Positions 1 through 9,184 of a stretch of 64,000 bases of DNA are shown in pieces (position 1 is the stretch's first letter; each line of letters opens with the position of its first letter). Where the stretch lies: positions 2,652,001-2,716,000 of the forward strand of contig NZ_OY776217.1 of NCBI RefSeq assembly GCF_963675455.1, written 5' to 3'. Both the position numbers and the translations under genes were made by a program. A model generated the notes under the pieces. It did no database searches. It saw nothing but the letters and a program-made list of their open reading frames with translations, and was not told the DNA's origin. This DNA comes from Emcibacter sp. (GTDB lineage Bacteria; Pseudomonadota; Alphaproteobacteria; Sphingomonadales; Emcibacteraceae).

Positions 1-2
1 GT

Positions 3-1328
3 CACCTGGCCAACGAACATAACGACGTTACCGTTATCGACCGTTCTCCAAAACTCATCGCCAAGATCCAGAATTCGCTGGATGTACAGGCAATCGTCGG
101 CTATGCCTCCCACCCGGACCTGCTTGAGAAGGCCGGTGCGCGCGATGCCGACATGATCATCGCAGTGACTCTTTTTGACGAGGTCAATATGATGGCCTGT
201 CAGGTGGCACACTCTCTGTTTGATGTGCCAACGAAGATCGCCAGGGTCAGGGATCAGAGTTACCTGAAGTCCATGTGGCAGGATCTGTTCAGTCGTGACC
301 ATATGCCCATCGATGTGATCATTTCTCCGGAAATCGAGGTTGCCCGGGCGGCAATCCGGCGCCTTGAAGTTCCGGGAGCGTTCGACATGATTCCCTTTGC
401 CGATGACAAGGTACAGGTGGTTGGTGTGAAACTGGATGATGACTGTCCGGTCGTCGATACGCCGCTCCGGCAGCTGACCGAGCTGTTTCCTGATCTGAAT
501 ATTGTTGTCTGCGGCATCATGCGGAATGGTAAATTAATTGTCCCGTCAAGTACCGACCAGCTTCTGGTCGGGGACAATATTTATTTTGTATCTGAAAAAA
601 GTCATGTTCAGCGGGCGCTGAATGTCTTTGGTCACGAGGAAGAGGAAGCCCGGCGGATTATTATTGTCGGTGGCGGCAATGTCGGCCTGTTCATTGCGGA
701 ACAGCTTTTTGAGGACAATCCCAAAATCCAGGTCAAGATTATTGAGCTCAAGCAGGAACGTGCAACCTATGTGGCGGAAAAACTGCCCAAAGCAATTGTC
801 CTGAATGGTGATGCTCTTGATCTTGAACTGCACAAGGAAGCCAATGTAGCAGGGACCGAGACTATCATTGCCGTAACCAATGATGACAAAGTCAATATCC
901 TGGCCTCCTCACTGGCCAAGCACGGCGGTTGCAAGCGCGCCATCGCGCTGATTAATAATCACGACTTTGGCCCGCTGACCAATTCGGTCGGCATTGATGC
1001 CTTTGTGGACCCCCGCCAGACGACTGTGTCCAGTATTCTGCAGCATATGCGCCGGGGCCGGATCCGGTCTTTGCAAACCCTTGCCGGCGGCGCCGCCGAG
1101 GTGCTTGAAGCTGTGGCTCTGGAAACCTCGCCACTGGTTGGCAAACCGTTACGGGATGTAAAATTACCGGCAGGCATCATTGTGGGGGCAATCATTCACG
1201 AAGGAGAGGTGATTGTGCCGCGGGGGAGAACCATCATCAAAACAAATGATATTGTGATTGTCTTTACCCGGGCCGATATGGTGCGCAAAGTGGAAGAACT
1301 CTTTACCGTCAAACTGGAATATTTCTAG
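3..1328 (+). CDS. trkA: Trk potassium uptake NAD-binding protein TrkA (5' end outside window)
   Basis: Cytoplasmic regulatory subunit of the Trk K+ uptake system, which gates the TrkH channel in response to nucleotide binding. The reading frame is open from base 3 (HLANEHNDVTVIDRSP...), so the start and the first Rossmann glycine motif lie before the window. Roughly 16 residues appear to be missing from a protein usually near 458 residues. Two RCK modules are visible. The second starts at about base 650 with RRIIIVGGGNVGLFIAEQL, a dinucleotide-binding glycine motif, and ends with a TrkA_C domain (GKPLRDVKLPAGIIVGAIIHEG). trkH follows after 3 bases, so the pair is surely co-transcribed and makes one transporter. 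An ATG at 153 is internal to the conserved first domain and is not the start. Identification is firm. Confidence 0.95.
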   Translation, partial: HLANEHNDVTVIDRSPKLIAKIQNSLDVQAIVGYASHPDLLEKAGARDADMIIAVTLFDEVNMMACQVAHSLFDVPTKIARVRDQSYLKSMWQDLFSRDHMPIDVIISPEIEVARAAIRRLEVPGAFDMIPFADDKVQVVGVKLDDDCPVVDTPLRQLTELFPDLNIVVCGIMRNGKLIVPSSTDQLLVGDNIYFVSEKSHVQRALNVFGHEEEEARRIIIVGGGNVGLFIAEQLFEDNPKIQVKIIELKQERATYVAEKLPKAIVLNGDALDLELHKEANVAGTETIIAVTNDDKVNILASSLAKHGGCKRAIALINNHDFGPLTNSVGIDAFVDPRQTTVSSILQHMRRGRIRSLQTLAGGAAEVLEAVALETSPLVGKPLRDVKLPAGIIVGAIIHEGEVIVPRGRTIIKTNDIVIVFTRADMVRKVEELFTVKLEYF

Positions 1329-1331
1329 GCA

Positions 1332-2792
1332 ATGTTTGCCAGGATAGGAAATATTGTCGGATATTTGCTGATTATTCTTGGGGCGAGTGAGCTCCTGCCG
1401 GCGTTGATGGCGGTATATTTTCAGGAACAGACTTTAATTCTGCCGTTTCTGGTCAGCGCCCTGGCAACAATGTTTATCGGTGCGGCGCTTTATCTGGCTT
1501 TTCAGGACCTGAACGAACAAGCCAGCAAACATGAAATAATCCTGTTTCTATTCTGTACCTGGCTTGGGTTACCCCTGTTTGCATCTATTCCTTTCATGAC
1601 TTCCGGCGTTCTGACGAAACTTTCCGACAGTTATTTCGAGGCGGCTTCGGCACTGACGACAAACGGATCAACAATCCTGACGAATATTGACCTTGTGCCC
1701 CGAACAGTCATCTTCTGGCGTTCCCTTTTGCAGTGGGAAGGCGGGTTGCTAATTCTCTGCATTGCTGTCGCCATACTGCCATTGACAAGAATAGGGGGGA
1801 TTGAAATGTTCCGCAGCGCCCTGCCGCACGGAGAGGGAGAGGGGCTTATGGCGCGTATACGCTATGCCTTTATACCCCTGATCAAGATTTACACCTTTCT
1901 AACGGCACTTTGCATGATTCTGCTTTTGCTCAGCGGTTTCGGCGCCTTCAATTCCCTGACTGTGGCAATGGCAACATTATCCAGTGGCGGGTTTCTTCCC
2001 CACGAGACGGGGCTGCAGAATATGTTCAACGGCACTATCGAACTTATTTTGCTGCCTTTTATGATTCTGGCCGCGACCAACTTTACCTATCACTGGTCTT
2101 TTTTTTCAGGCAGCAATCTAAAAATATACAAGAGCGATATAGAGATTTCCGGGTTTTTCTATATCCTTGCTGTGGGAGCCGCACTTATTTTGATTGGTCT
2201 GGTTTTTGCCAACTCACATTTTGAGGCAGGGTTTCTGAGGAAAATCTGGCTGGCCCTGTTCTCGGCAGTATCGATTTTGTCGACAACCGGCTTCCTCCCC
2301 GACCGGGCGGCGGAAATGCCGGTTTCCGTAATTGTCATTGCATCAATACTTTTGTTTATCGGGGGAACGACCGGATCGACTGCCGGCGGATTTAAAATTC
2401 TGCGCTTCAAGATATTACTCCGACATGCCGACCGGGAGGTAAGCCGTCTGGCACACCCCCACAGTATTGTCCCCCTGAGAATAAATGACTTGAATGTTTC
2501 AGCATCTACCTTATATGCAGTCTGGATATTGTTATTTATCTTTACGTCAGCCGCTGCGTTCAGTGCCATATTTTATGGGGCGATGCAGCTGGATCTGCAG
2601 ACAAGCCTGGGGTTAACCCTAGTCAATCTGTTCAGTGCAGGTGGATTAACGGAACTCTTCGCCCCGGATTTTGTCGGATATCACAGTCTTCCTTTGGCAG
2701 GGAAGTGGCTGACCTCGATGATAATGATAGTCGGACGGCTGGAAGTAATCGCCTTTATGATCTGCTTTATGCCGTCATTTTGGCGAAACTAA
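1332..2792 (+). CDS. trkH: Trk potassium transporter membrane subunit TrkH
   Basis: Ion-conducting subunit of the Trk K+ uptake system in the inner membrane. At 486 residues it has the usual TrkH/TrkG length and is dominated by hydrophobic segments. Selectivity-filter-like pore loops are recognisable, for example AASALTTNGSTIL, TLSSGGFLP, LSTTGFLP and NLFSAGGLT. These are the four P-loop glycine regions expected of the SKT superfamily. A GGTTGSTAGGFKILR stretch near residue 340-355 matches the conserved TrkH segment. The ATG lies 3 bases after the trkA stop, so translation is probably coupled. A 150-base gap with no clear hairpin separates it from hfq. Confidence 0.95.
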   Translation: MFARIGNIVGYLLIILGASELLPALMAVYFQEQTLILPFLVSALATMFIGAALYLAFQDLNEQASKHEIILFLFCTWLGLPLFASIPFMTSGVLTKLSDSYFEAASALTTNGSTILTNIDLVPRTVIFWRSLLQWEGGLLILCIAVAILPLTRIGGIEMFRSALPHGEGEGLMARIRYAFIPLIKIYTFLTALCMILLLLSGFGAFNSLTVAMATLSSGGFLPHETGLQNMFNGTIELILLPFMILAATNFTYHWSFFSGSNLKIYKSDIEISGFFYILAVGAALILIGLVFANSHFEAGFLRKIWLALFSAVSILSTTGFLPDRAAEMPVSVIVIASILLFIGGTTGSTAGGFKILRFKILLRHADREVSRLAHPHSIVPLRINDLNVSASTLYAVWILLFIFTSAAAFSAIFYGAMQLDLQTSLGLTLVNLFSAGGLTELFAPDFVGYHSLPLAGKWLTSMIMIVGRLEVIAFMICFMPSFWRN

Positions 2793-2942
2793 AAAATTGA
2801 AATGTTCGCGTTTAGCCGGTTACATGCAATGTAGCCTGTGTTATGATTGGGCTGACCTCGGAGTTTTATAAAGTCAGGTCCAGTAGATTGTTCAAAGTTA
2901 TTCAGTAGACCTTGAACCAAAAACAATAAATGGAAATAAAAT

Positions 2943-3188
2943 ATGTCAGATAAAAACCATAACCTTCAAGATGCTTTTCTCAACCATATCCGCAAAAACA
3001 AAACTCCGATTACGGTTTTCCTCGTAAACGGTGTAAAGTTGCAGGGTATTATTACCTGGTTTGACAACTTCTGCATTCTTTTGCGCAGGGACTCAAATGT
3101 CCAGCTTGTGTACAAGCATGCTATTTCAACTGTCATGCCGGGCGCACCGATTCAGCTTTTCGATCCGGAATCTGACAATCAGGAGTAA
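2943..3188 (+). CDS. hfq: RNA chaperone Hfq
   Basis: Hexameric Sm-like RNA chaperone that promotes sRNA-mRNA pairing. The 81-residue protein has the Sm1 motif region (VNGVKLQGIITWFDNFCILL) and the Sm2 motif YKHAIST, both diagnostic. The N-terminal LQDAFLNHIRKNK is the conserved proximal-face segment. The C-terminus is short and acidic (FDPESDNQE), as in alphaproteobacterial Hfq, and lacks the long tail of enterobacterial Hfq. A purine-rich GGAAAT precedes the ATG. hflX follows after 11 bases, the conserved hfq-hflX pairing, and hfq very probably has its own promoter in the 150-base upstream gap. Confidence 0.97.
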   Translation: MSDKNHNLQDAFLNHIRKNKTPITVFLVNGVKLQGIITWFDNFCILLRRDSNVQLVYKHAISTVMPGAPIQLFDPESDNQE

Positions 3189-3199
3189 TTCTTCTTTAA

Positions 3200-4600
3200 A
3201 TGACAGCCAGGATTCAGACAGACGAACTGACCTTCAGAAAAAAAAGCTTCAGTTCCGTCTGGGATGATCCCTACAGTAAAGATGTCGCGCTTCCGGACCA
3301 TACTGCGGGAGCGCGAACTTTTATTTTTCATCCCTACCAACGCAAAAAACAGGAAAATATATCCGTTTCCAGAACGCCACGGGCGCGTCTGGAAGAGGCG
3401 ATTTCCCTGTCTGCCGCCCTCGACCTGGATGTCATCCAGGCGGTGACAATCGGCATTCCAAACATACGCCCGGCCACTTACCTCGGACGGGGTAAGGTGG
3501 AGGAGCTTGCTGATTTTATTTCAGAGAACGAAATAGAACTGGTCGTTGCCGACTGTGAGCTGTCACCCGGTCAGCAACGAAACCTGGAAAAAGACCTTGG
3601 CTGCAAGGTGATTGACCGGACTGGGCTGATACTGGAGATTTTTGGCGAAAGAGCCCAGACCCGGGAAGGTTCTCTTCAGGTTGAACTGGCTCACCTTTCC
3701 TATCAGAAGAGCCGCCTTGTCAGGTCATGGACCCACCTTGAACGGCAACGAGGCGGTTTCGGTTTCATGGGTGGTCCCGGTGAAACCCAGATCGAGGCCG
3801 ACCGGCGCATGATCGATGAACGGATTGGCAAAATCCGGCGGCAACTCGAGACTGTCACAAAAACCCGTACACTGCATCGGAAAAGCCGCAAAAAGGTACC
3901 TTTCCCGGTGATTGCTCTGGTGGGTTATACCAACGCCGGGAAATCAACCCTGTTCAATCGTCTGACCAGTGCCGACGTTATGGCAGAGGATCTGCTGTTT
4001 GCAACCCTTGATCCGACCATGCGGCAACTTGAGCTGCCCAACAACAAGAAGGCTATTTTTTCGGATACGGTTGGATTTATTTCAGACCTTCCCACCCATC
4101 TTGTAGCCGCCTTCCGGGCGACTCTGGAAGAGGTGGTGGAAGCGGATATAATCATCCACGTCAGGGATATTTCGCATCCGGAAACAGATGAACAGAGAAA
4201 TGATGTTATGTCGGTACTCAAATCCCTCGGGGTGGAAGACGGCGAAGACAGGACCATCATTGAACTTTGGAACAAGATTGACCTTGTTCCTGCCGAAGAG
4301 CGGGAGGTTTTGGAGAATAAGGCCGCCAGAGGAGAAAATGTGGTTCTTGTGTCGGCGGTCACCGGTGAAGGTTGTTCCGGCTTCCTGCAAATGCTTTCCG
4401 ATTATCTTTCGCGGGATGAATCCATTTATCACTTCAGTTTCCGGCCGGATCAGGGAGCGGATATTGCTCAGCTTTATGAGAACGGCGAGGTCCTGTTCCG
4501 CGAAGACCATGAAGACCATACACTGATTACAGCCAAGCTGAGCGCCAAGATCGTCGGGATTCTGGAAAAGCAGGGCATACATTTTACGGGAACCGGATAA
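3200..4600 (+). CDS. hflX: Ribosome-associated GTPase HflX
   Basis: HflX binds 50S/70S ribosomes and splits or rescues stalled ribosomes. The 466-residue protein has the HflX N-terminal domain (TYLGRGKVEELADF, then ERAQTREGSLQVELAHL and RGGFGFMGGPGETQIE). The GTPase domain follows: G1 GYTNAGKSTLFNRL starting at residue 242, switch/G3 DTVGFI, and G4 NKID at residue 358. The apparent SD (AGGAG, 3184 region) overlaps the hfq stop codon, about 14 bases before this ATG, which suggests translation coupled to hfq. It ends 3 bases before the next gene. Family assignment is secure. Confidence 0.96.
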   Translation: MTARIQTDELTFRKKSFSSVWDDPYSKDVALPDHTAGARTFIFHPYQRKKQENISVSRTPRARLEEAISLSAALDLDVIQAVTIGIPNIRPATYLGRGKVEELADFISENEIELVVADCELSPGQQRNLEKDLGCKVIDRTGLILEIFGERAQTREGSLQVELAHLSYQKSRLVRSWTHLERQRGGFGFMGGPGETQIEADRRMIDERIGKIRRQLETVTKTRTLHRKSRKKVPFPVIALVGYTNAGKSTLFNRLTSADVMAEDLLFATLDPTMRQLELPNNKKAIFSDTVGFISDLPTHLVAAFRATLEEVVEADIIIHVRDISHPETDEQRNDVMSVLKSLGVEDGEDRTIIELWNKIDLVPAEEREVLENKAARGENVVLVSAVTGEGCSGFLQMLSDYLSRDESIYHFSFRPDQGADIAQLYENGEVLFREDHEDHTLITAKLSAKIVGILEKQGIHFTGTG

Positions 4601-4603
4601 ACC

Positions 4604-5410
4604 GTGATCGATCCTGACCGCATAGCAGACTATATCCGGGAAATATCCCATGAAGAAATACTGCGTCGTTTTGAGAAACTGGAACAACACGAGATCCGGG
4701 ACAAGTCGGCCGGTGAAATGGTTACCATCGCCGATATCGAAGCAGAGCGACAGCTCACCCGATTGCTGGGCGATCTCTATCCGGGTGCCGTAATCGCCGG
4801 CGAGGAAAGCCTTGCAGATCATCCTGAAAGAATAAAGGATATCGTTGAGGCCGATCTTGCCTTCCTGATTGATCCGGTGGACGGTACCAATAATTTCATT
4901 CGCGGAAATGATCGTTTTGCCATGATGGTTGTGGCCCTGCAGAAGGGGGAGGTGATCGCCGGCTGGATATATCTGCCGGTCTCCGATGTTATGGCTGATG
5001 CGGAACTGGGCAGCGGCGCTTTGCTAAACGGTGTAAAGCCCACCTTGCCTAAACCGCCGGCAGATATTTCAAAACAGATCGGAGCCGCTCATATTAAACG
5101 GATGCCGGACGACCTGAAGGAAATGGCCCGGGAAAACCTGAAAAAATTTCTGAAAAACAGTCCCGCATTCTGTGCAGGATATGACTATGTCAGCTTGCTG
5201 CAGGGGAAAAAGCATTTTTCCGTCTATTTCCGCACACTGCCGTGGGATCATCTGCCGGGAAGTTTTCTTCTGAAACAGGCCGGCGGCTGCAGTCGGCGCC
5301 TGAACGAAGATGAATACACCATTCATGTACGGGGCAAGGGGCTGTTGAGCACACTGACAGAGCCGCAATGGCATCAGGTCAGGGACGCCTTATTTCCCGG
5401 TAGGTTCTGA
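4604..5410 (+). CDS. Inositol monophosphatase family protein
   Basis: A Mg2+-dependent phosphatase of the IMPase/CysQ/FBPase superfamily. The exact substrate is not evident. All three signature motifs are present in 268 residues: GEE at residues 66-68, DPVDGT from residue 90, and the C-terminal WDHLPGSFLLKQAGG from residue 214. GTG at 4604 is the likely start, 3 bases after the hflX stop. Paralogues act on inositol-1-phosphate, histidinol phosphate or 3'-phosphoadenosine 5'-phosphate. The hfq-hflX context does not choose between them. The 3' end overlaps convergent mazG by 21 bases. Confidence 0.88.
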   Translation: MIDPDRIADYIREISHEEILRRFEKLEQHEIRDKSAGEMVTIADIEAERQLTRLLGDLYPGAVIAGEESLADHPERIKDIVEADLAFLIDPVDGTNNFIRGNDRFAMMVVALQKGEVIAGWIYLPVSDVMADAELGSGALLNGVKPTLPKPPADISKQIGAAHIKRMPDDLKEMARENLKKFLKNSPAFCAGYDYVSLLQGKKHFSVYFRTLPWDHLPGSFLLKQAGGCSRRLNEDEYTIHVRGKGLLSTLTEPQWHQVRDALFPGRF

Positions 5411-6229
5411 ATTTTCCTTTTCCGACTTTTCCAGGATTTTGACCTGGTCCCAATAGCGGTCAAGTTCTTCCAGGTCACAGTCGTCTGCAGTTCGCCCCTC
5501 GGCTGCCAGCATTTCCTCGATCTTGCGAAACCGGCGTTCAAATTTAGCATTGGCTGACCTCAGGGCGCTCTCCGGATCAATTTTGAGGTGTCGCGCGAGA
5601 TTGGCGTAGACAAACATCATATCGCCGAACTCCTCGGCAATAAGCTCCGGATCCTGGCTGTCTTTGTTCTTGACCAGTTCTGCCGACAATTCCGCCATTT
5701 CCTCATTCAGCTTATCCAGAACCTGGGCAGTTTCAGGCCAGTCGAAACCAACCCTGGCCGCCCGCTTCTGAAGCTTGACGGCCCGGGTGAGGGCGGGAAG
5801 GCCCCAGGTCACGCCATCAAGGGCACTTTCCGGCTTACCCTCATACTTCCGGGACCGCTCCTCAGCTTTCATCAGTTCCCAGGCTTTTCCCTGTTCCTCG
5901 ACTGAACTATATTGCTTGTCTGAAAAAACGTGAGGATGGCGCCGGGTCATCTTGTCGGTGATGGCAACCACCACATCCTCAAAGGCAAAATGGCCTTCTT
6001 CTTCCGCTATGCGGGAATGGAAAACAACCTGGAACAGCAGGTCGCCCAATTCATCTTTCAGGGAATCCATATCGCCGTGCTCAATCGCCTCGGCCACCTC
6101 ATAGGCTTCTTCAATAGTGTAGGGGGCAATGGTTTTGTAGGTCTGAACCTTGTCCCAATCGCATCCGTTTTCAGGATCCCTGAGGCGGGCCATGATCTCG
6201 AGAAGACTCTGTAATCCGTTATCAGACAT
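5390..6229 (-). CDS. mazG: Nucleoside triphosphate pyrophosphohydrolase MazG
   Basis: House-cleaning all-alpha NTP pyrophosphatase that hydrolyses (d)NTPs to monophosphates. The 279-residue protein has the tandem architecture of full-length MazG. The N-terminal unit has the E41xxE44...E60xxD63 metal-binding pattern within IEEAYEVAEAIEHGD and LKDELGDLL. The C-terminal unit repeats it (LNEEMAELSAEL ... EEFGDMMFVYANLARHL). WGLPALTRAVKLQKRAARVGFDW is the conserved linker. It is convergent with the IMPase-family gene, overlapping by 21 bases with no room for a terminator. In alphaproteobacteria it commonly sits near hfq and hflX. Confidence 0.95.
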   Translation of the reverse strand: MSDNGLQSLLEIMARLRDPENGCDWDKVQTYKTIAPYTIEEAYEVAEAIEHGDMDSLKDELGDLLFQVVFHSRIAEEEGHFAFEDVVVAITDKMTRRHPHVFSDKQYSSVEEQGKAWELMKAEERSRKYEGKPESALDGVTWGLPALTRAVKLQKRAARVGFDWPETAQVLDKLNEEMAELSAELVKNKDSQDPELIAEEFGDMMFVYANLARHLKIDPESALRSANAKFERRFRKIEEMLAAEGRTADDCDLEELDRYWDQVKILEKSEKENSEPTGK

Positions 6230-6294
6230 ATCTATCTTTTTTGAAAAGTGGGAAATATTGATATGTGAAAAATGCTTATCAGGGAGGAGGAGAG

Positions 6295-6447
6295 ATGTCC
6301 AACGAAAATAGAAATCTCATAACTACCGATGGTAGTTTTACTGTGCATCCTGACGCTAAAGAGAGTTATCAGGGGTCGATAGCTTGTTATTATATTGTTA
6401 ACAAAGCTTATATTATATTAGCTATCACGAATGATGGTATTCGTTGA
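6295..6447 (+). CDS. Hypothetical 50-residue protein with a very strong Shine-Dalgarno
   Basis: A small ORF of 50 codons whose ATG at 6295 is preceded by an unusually good SD (AGGGAGGAGG at 6281-6290, about 4-5 bases spacing). The SD decides this start over the upstream in-frame ATG at 6265. The product begins MSNENRNLITTDGSF, then a hydrophobic patch (SIACYYIVNKAYIILAITN), which is too short and polar to be a sure membrane segment. It lies between divergent mazG and the hybrid kinase, 88 bases before the latter. Base composition is more AT-rich than its neighbours. No family is recognised. It could be a genuine small protein or a leader peptide of the kinase. Confidence 0.45.
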   Translation: MSNENRNLITTDGSFTVHPDAKESYQGSIACYYIVNKAYIILAITNDGIR

Positions 6448-6535
6448 ATATCACTTCAATTCTGACTTTCTGCCGGTGTTTTGAGTTCAGATTTTTGTCA
6501 GTTTGCAAAGTTGAATAAGCAATCTCCAGTTGATT

Positions 6536-9184
6536 ATGGGCAGATTGTTTTCCAGGGATGCCGGCGTAATGCAATTTTTGTTCAGGTGTTTGGGGCATAA
6601 AAATTTATTGTGGATCGCAACGGGTCTGCTCTTCCTTGTTGCTTTCAGCTATTTTTCACTGAACGTCCTCTGGAACCAGAAAGAAAAAGAAGTCTCCCTT
6701 CAATTAACCAGGATCGATGGCCTGGAAAAGCAGTTCAACCGATTGAGTATGATGTTCGGTTACGGCGGTTTTATACATGATTTCAAGAATTATGTGCTTC
6801 GTGGTGATCGAAAATACCTGGATCTGGCCGAGGATGACTTTAAGGCTGTTCTCCCGCTATGGAAAGAGTTGCACGGAAGGCTGGACGGGCTTGAACAGGA
6901 AAAGAAATATATTCAGGAGATGCTGGACAACTATGGACGTTCTTTGTCGATTGCCCAGGGGACTTCTTTTATCAGTGCTGAAGATCTCGACAGAAGGGTT
7001 GCAGTAGACGACACCCCGGCTCATCAGGCAATTGTCACTTTGAATAATTATATTTTACAGATACTCGAGAAAACAATCCGCCAACGCCTTGATCTGGAAG
7101 ACGTCAGGCACAGGTCAACGATACTGATTTCTTCACTTGCTGTCTCTCTGACAATTCTGATTATCATGCATTTTCTGATCAGGCGGGAAACTGCAAAAGC
7201 AAGGGAGAAAGACAAACAGGTACAACAGACTATTGAAGCCCTGGGCAGGGAAATCAACAGTCTTGAATATAACAGCCGCGTTCTGAATCTGCAGCATGAA
7301 CAGGCGGAAAAACTTGGTGGCTTCGGTACCTGGCTGCTTAACCTTCAAAACAACAGATTTTACTGGTCAGACGGTATATTTGAAATTCATGGCCGTGATC
7401 CTGCCAGAGGGGTGCCGTCGGCGGAGGAATCGGCCAGGTATTATACTGAACCGGCCCGAAGAACAGCCCTGTCCCAGATGGGCGAGGCGGCCCGGACCAA
7501 GTCCGGATATTCTATTAAACATGACCTGGTACGGGATGACGGTGAAAAAAGGCGTATCGCCAGTGTTGGCCAATATATGGAATATAACGGCGTTCCATAC
7601 CTGATAGGTGTTTTCAGGGATATCACAAACGAGCATCTGCTGGAAAAAACCCTGAGAGATGCCGCAAAAACCGCAAATGAAATCGCAAAATCAAGAAGTG
7701 ACATCCTGGCCGTGATGAGCCACGAAATCCGGACACCAATCAACGGTGTGATGGGCGTTCTGCAGCTTCTGGAGACCATGGACCTTCCTGGGAAGGCACA
7801 GGAACTGGTCGATATGGGCATGCAGAGCAGTGAACAGCTTCTGACGGTCATCAATGACCTTCTTGAAATGTCCAGGCTTCAGTCCGGCAAGGTTCAGCTG
7901 CTGGAAGAACCTTTCAATATGGGGCATGCGGTTAAAAGCGCGGCACACCTCCATGCGGCAATAGCACACAGCAAAGGGCTGGAGCTTGAAGTTGATATTC
8001 CGGAACATTCACCGCCGATATTGGTTGGTGACGAAGTCAGAATCAAGCAGGTTGTCGGGAACCTGGTCAGTAATGCCGTGAAATTTACTCTGGAGGGCGG
8101 GGTCTATATTTCTGTGCATTTTCATGATTCAGGTCTGGAAAACACTGTTGAAACCGAGATAAGAGTCCAGGATACCGGAATAGGCATTCCGGCGGACCGG
8201 CTCGGCGACCTGTTCCAGCCGTTTGAACAAATTGAAGATGCTTATCGCCGGCAATTTGGCGGGACCGGACTTGGTTTGTCCATTTGTCAAAGTCTTGCGG
8301 ATCTTATGGGCGGGTCAATCTCGGTTGACTCGGAAGAGGGAGAGGGAACGACTTTCACTTTCCGGTTTGCTCTCGAACTTGCCAGCGAGGAAATCAAGGA
8401 GTGCCGTCTGCTGCTTGATCCGGGCCATATTGCAGGCCTCAAAGCCCTGGTTGTAGAAGATGTTGAGCTCAATGTCCGGCTGATGCAAAAAGTTCTTGTT
8501 GAACGCTGGAAACTGGACGTGACATTTGCCCGCGACGGTCAGGAAGCCATCGATATCTGCATGGAGAATAATTTTGATGTCATACTCATGGACATTCAGA
8601 TGCCGGTTCTGGACGGCATTGAAGCCTCACGTATCATCCGCTCCTCGATGCTGCATCACCGCAACACACCAATCATTGCGGTCACAGCCAATGCCATGAA
8701 AGATGAAGTCGCCCTTTATTATGATGCCGGCATGCAGCATTGCATCACAAAGCCGGTCGACTGGGGCGAAATGGCCTATATTCTGAAGCACCTCAAAGAA
8801 TTGAGGATACAAATGTCAGATACGAATTGCCTCAAGACTCCGGTCTGGCTGACCGGCGCCATGTTGAAAGTTTTTGAGACAAAAACCGATTCCGAAGAGA
8901 CTGAACGTTTCCGGATCAATTTGCGCATGAGACAGGATAAACTGCATTCCATTGTCCGGAAGCTGGATATCGAGCGGAACAAACCTTCCGTGCTTGTTTC
9001 CATCGCCCAGGACCTGCGCAATATGGATCGTCAATTTGAGTATGACCTACTGAAAAACTTTGCGGCAACACTTGAGAAAAGCATTTATGATCCAATTGCC
9101 GTGCAGCGCCTGTCGCTTGAACTGGCCTCGGTGGTGGACCAGCTCTCTTATCCGGATAAGATTTCAAAGGTTGTATCTGTCTAG
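6536..9184 (+). CDS. Hybrid sensor histidine kinase with PAS and receiver domains
   Basis: Membrane-bound hybrid kinase, about 882 residues. Order of parts: TM1 at about 24-44; a roughly 150-residue predicted periplasmic helical sensor; TM2 at about 193-215; a short coiled coil; a PAS domain at about 258-370 (GTWLLNLQNNRFYWSDGIF ... YLIGVFRDIT); and HisKA with phospho-acceptor H396 in VMSHEIRTP. The ATPase has N-box VGNLVSNAVKFT, G1 DTGIGIP and G2 GGTGLGLSI. The receiver has D686 in VILMDIQMP and a CITKPVDW Lys. The last 130 residues are helical with no recognisable Hpt histidine. The ATG at 6536 is chosen over an in-frame TTG at 6530; no SD is obvious for either. No response regulator gene is adjacent. 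Its TAG overlaps the opposing gene's stop within CTAG. Confidence 0.92.
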   Translation: MGRLFSRDAGVMQFLFRCLGHKNLLWIATGLLFLVAFSYFSLNVLWNQKEKEVSLQLTRIDGLEKQFNRLSMMFGYGGFIHDFKNYVLRGDRKYLDLAEDDFKAVLPLWKELHGRLDGLEQEKKYIQEMLDNYGRSLSIAQGTSFISAEDLDRRVAVDDTPAHQAIVTLNNYILQILEKTIRQRLDLEDVRHRSTILISSLAVSLTILIIMHFLIRRETAKAREKDKQVQQTIEALGREINSLEYNSRVLNLQHEQAEKLGGFGTWLLNLQNNRFYWSDGIFEIHGRDPARGVPSAEESARYYTEPARRTALSQMGEAARTKSGYSIKHDLVRDDGEKRRIASVGQYMEYNGVPYLIGVFRDITNEHLLEKTLRDAAKTANEIAKSRSDILAVMSHEIRTPINGVMGVLQLLETMDLPGKAQELVDMGMQSSEQLLTVINDLLEMSRLQSGKVQLLEEPFNMGHAVKSAAHLHAAIAHSKGLELEVDIPEHSPPILVGDEVRIKQVVGNLVSNAVKFTLEGGVYISVHFHDSGLENTVETEIRVQDTGIGIPADRLGDLFQPFEQIEDAYRRQFGGTGLGLSICQSLADLMGGSISVDSEEGEGTTFTFRFALELASEEIKECRLLLDPGHIAGLKALVVEDVELNVRLMQKVLVERWKLDVTFARDGQEAIDICMENNFDVILMDIQMPVLDGIEASRIIRSSMLHHRNTPIIAVTANAMKDEVALYYDAGMQHCITKPVDWGEMAYILKHLKELRIQMSDTNCLKTPVWLTGAMLKVFETKTDSEETERFRINLRMRQDKLHSIVRKLDIERNKPSVLVSIAQDLRNMDRQFEYDLLKNFAATLEKSIYDPIAVQRLSLELASVVDQLSYPDKISKVVSV

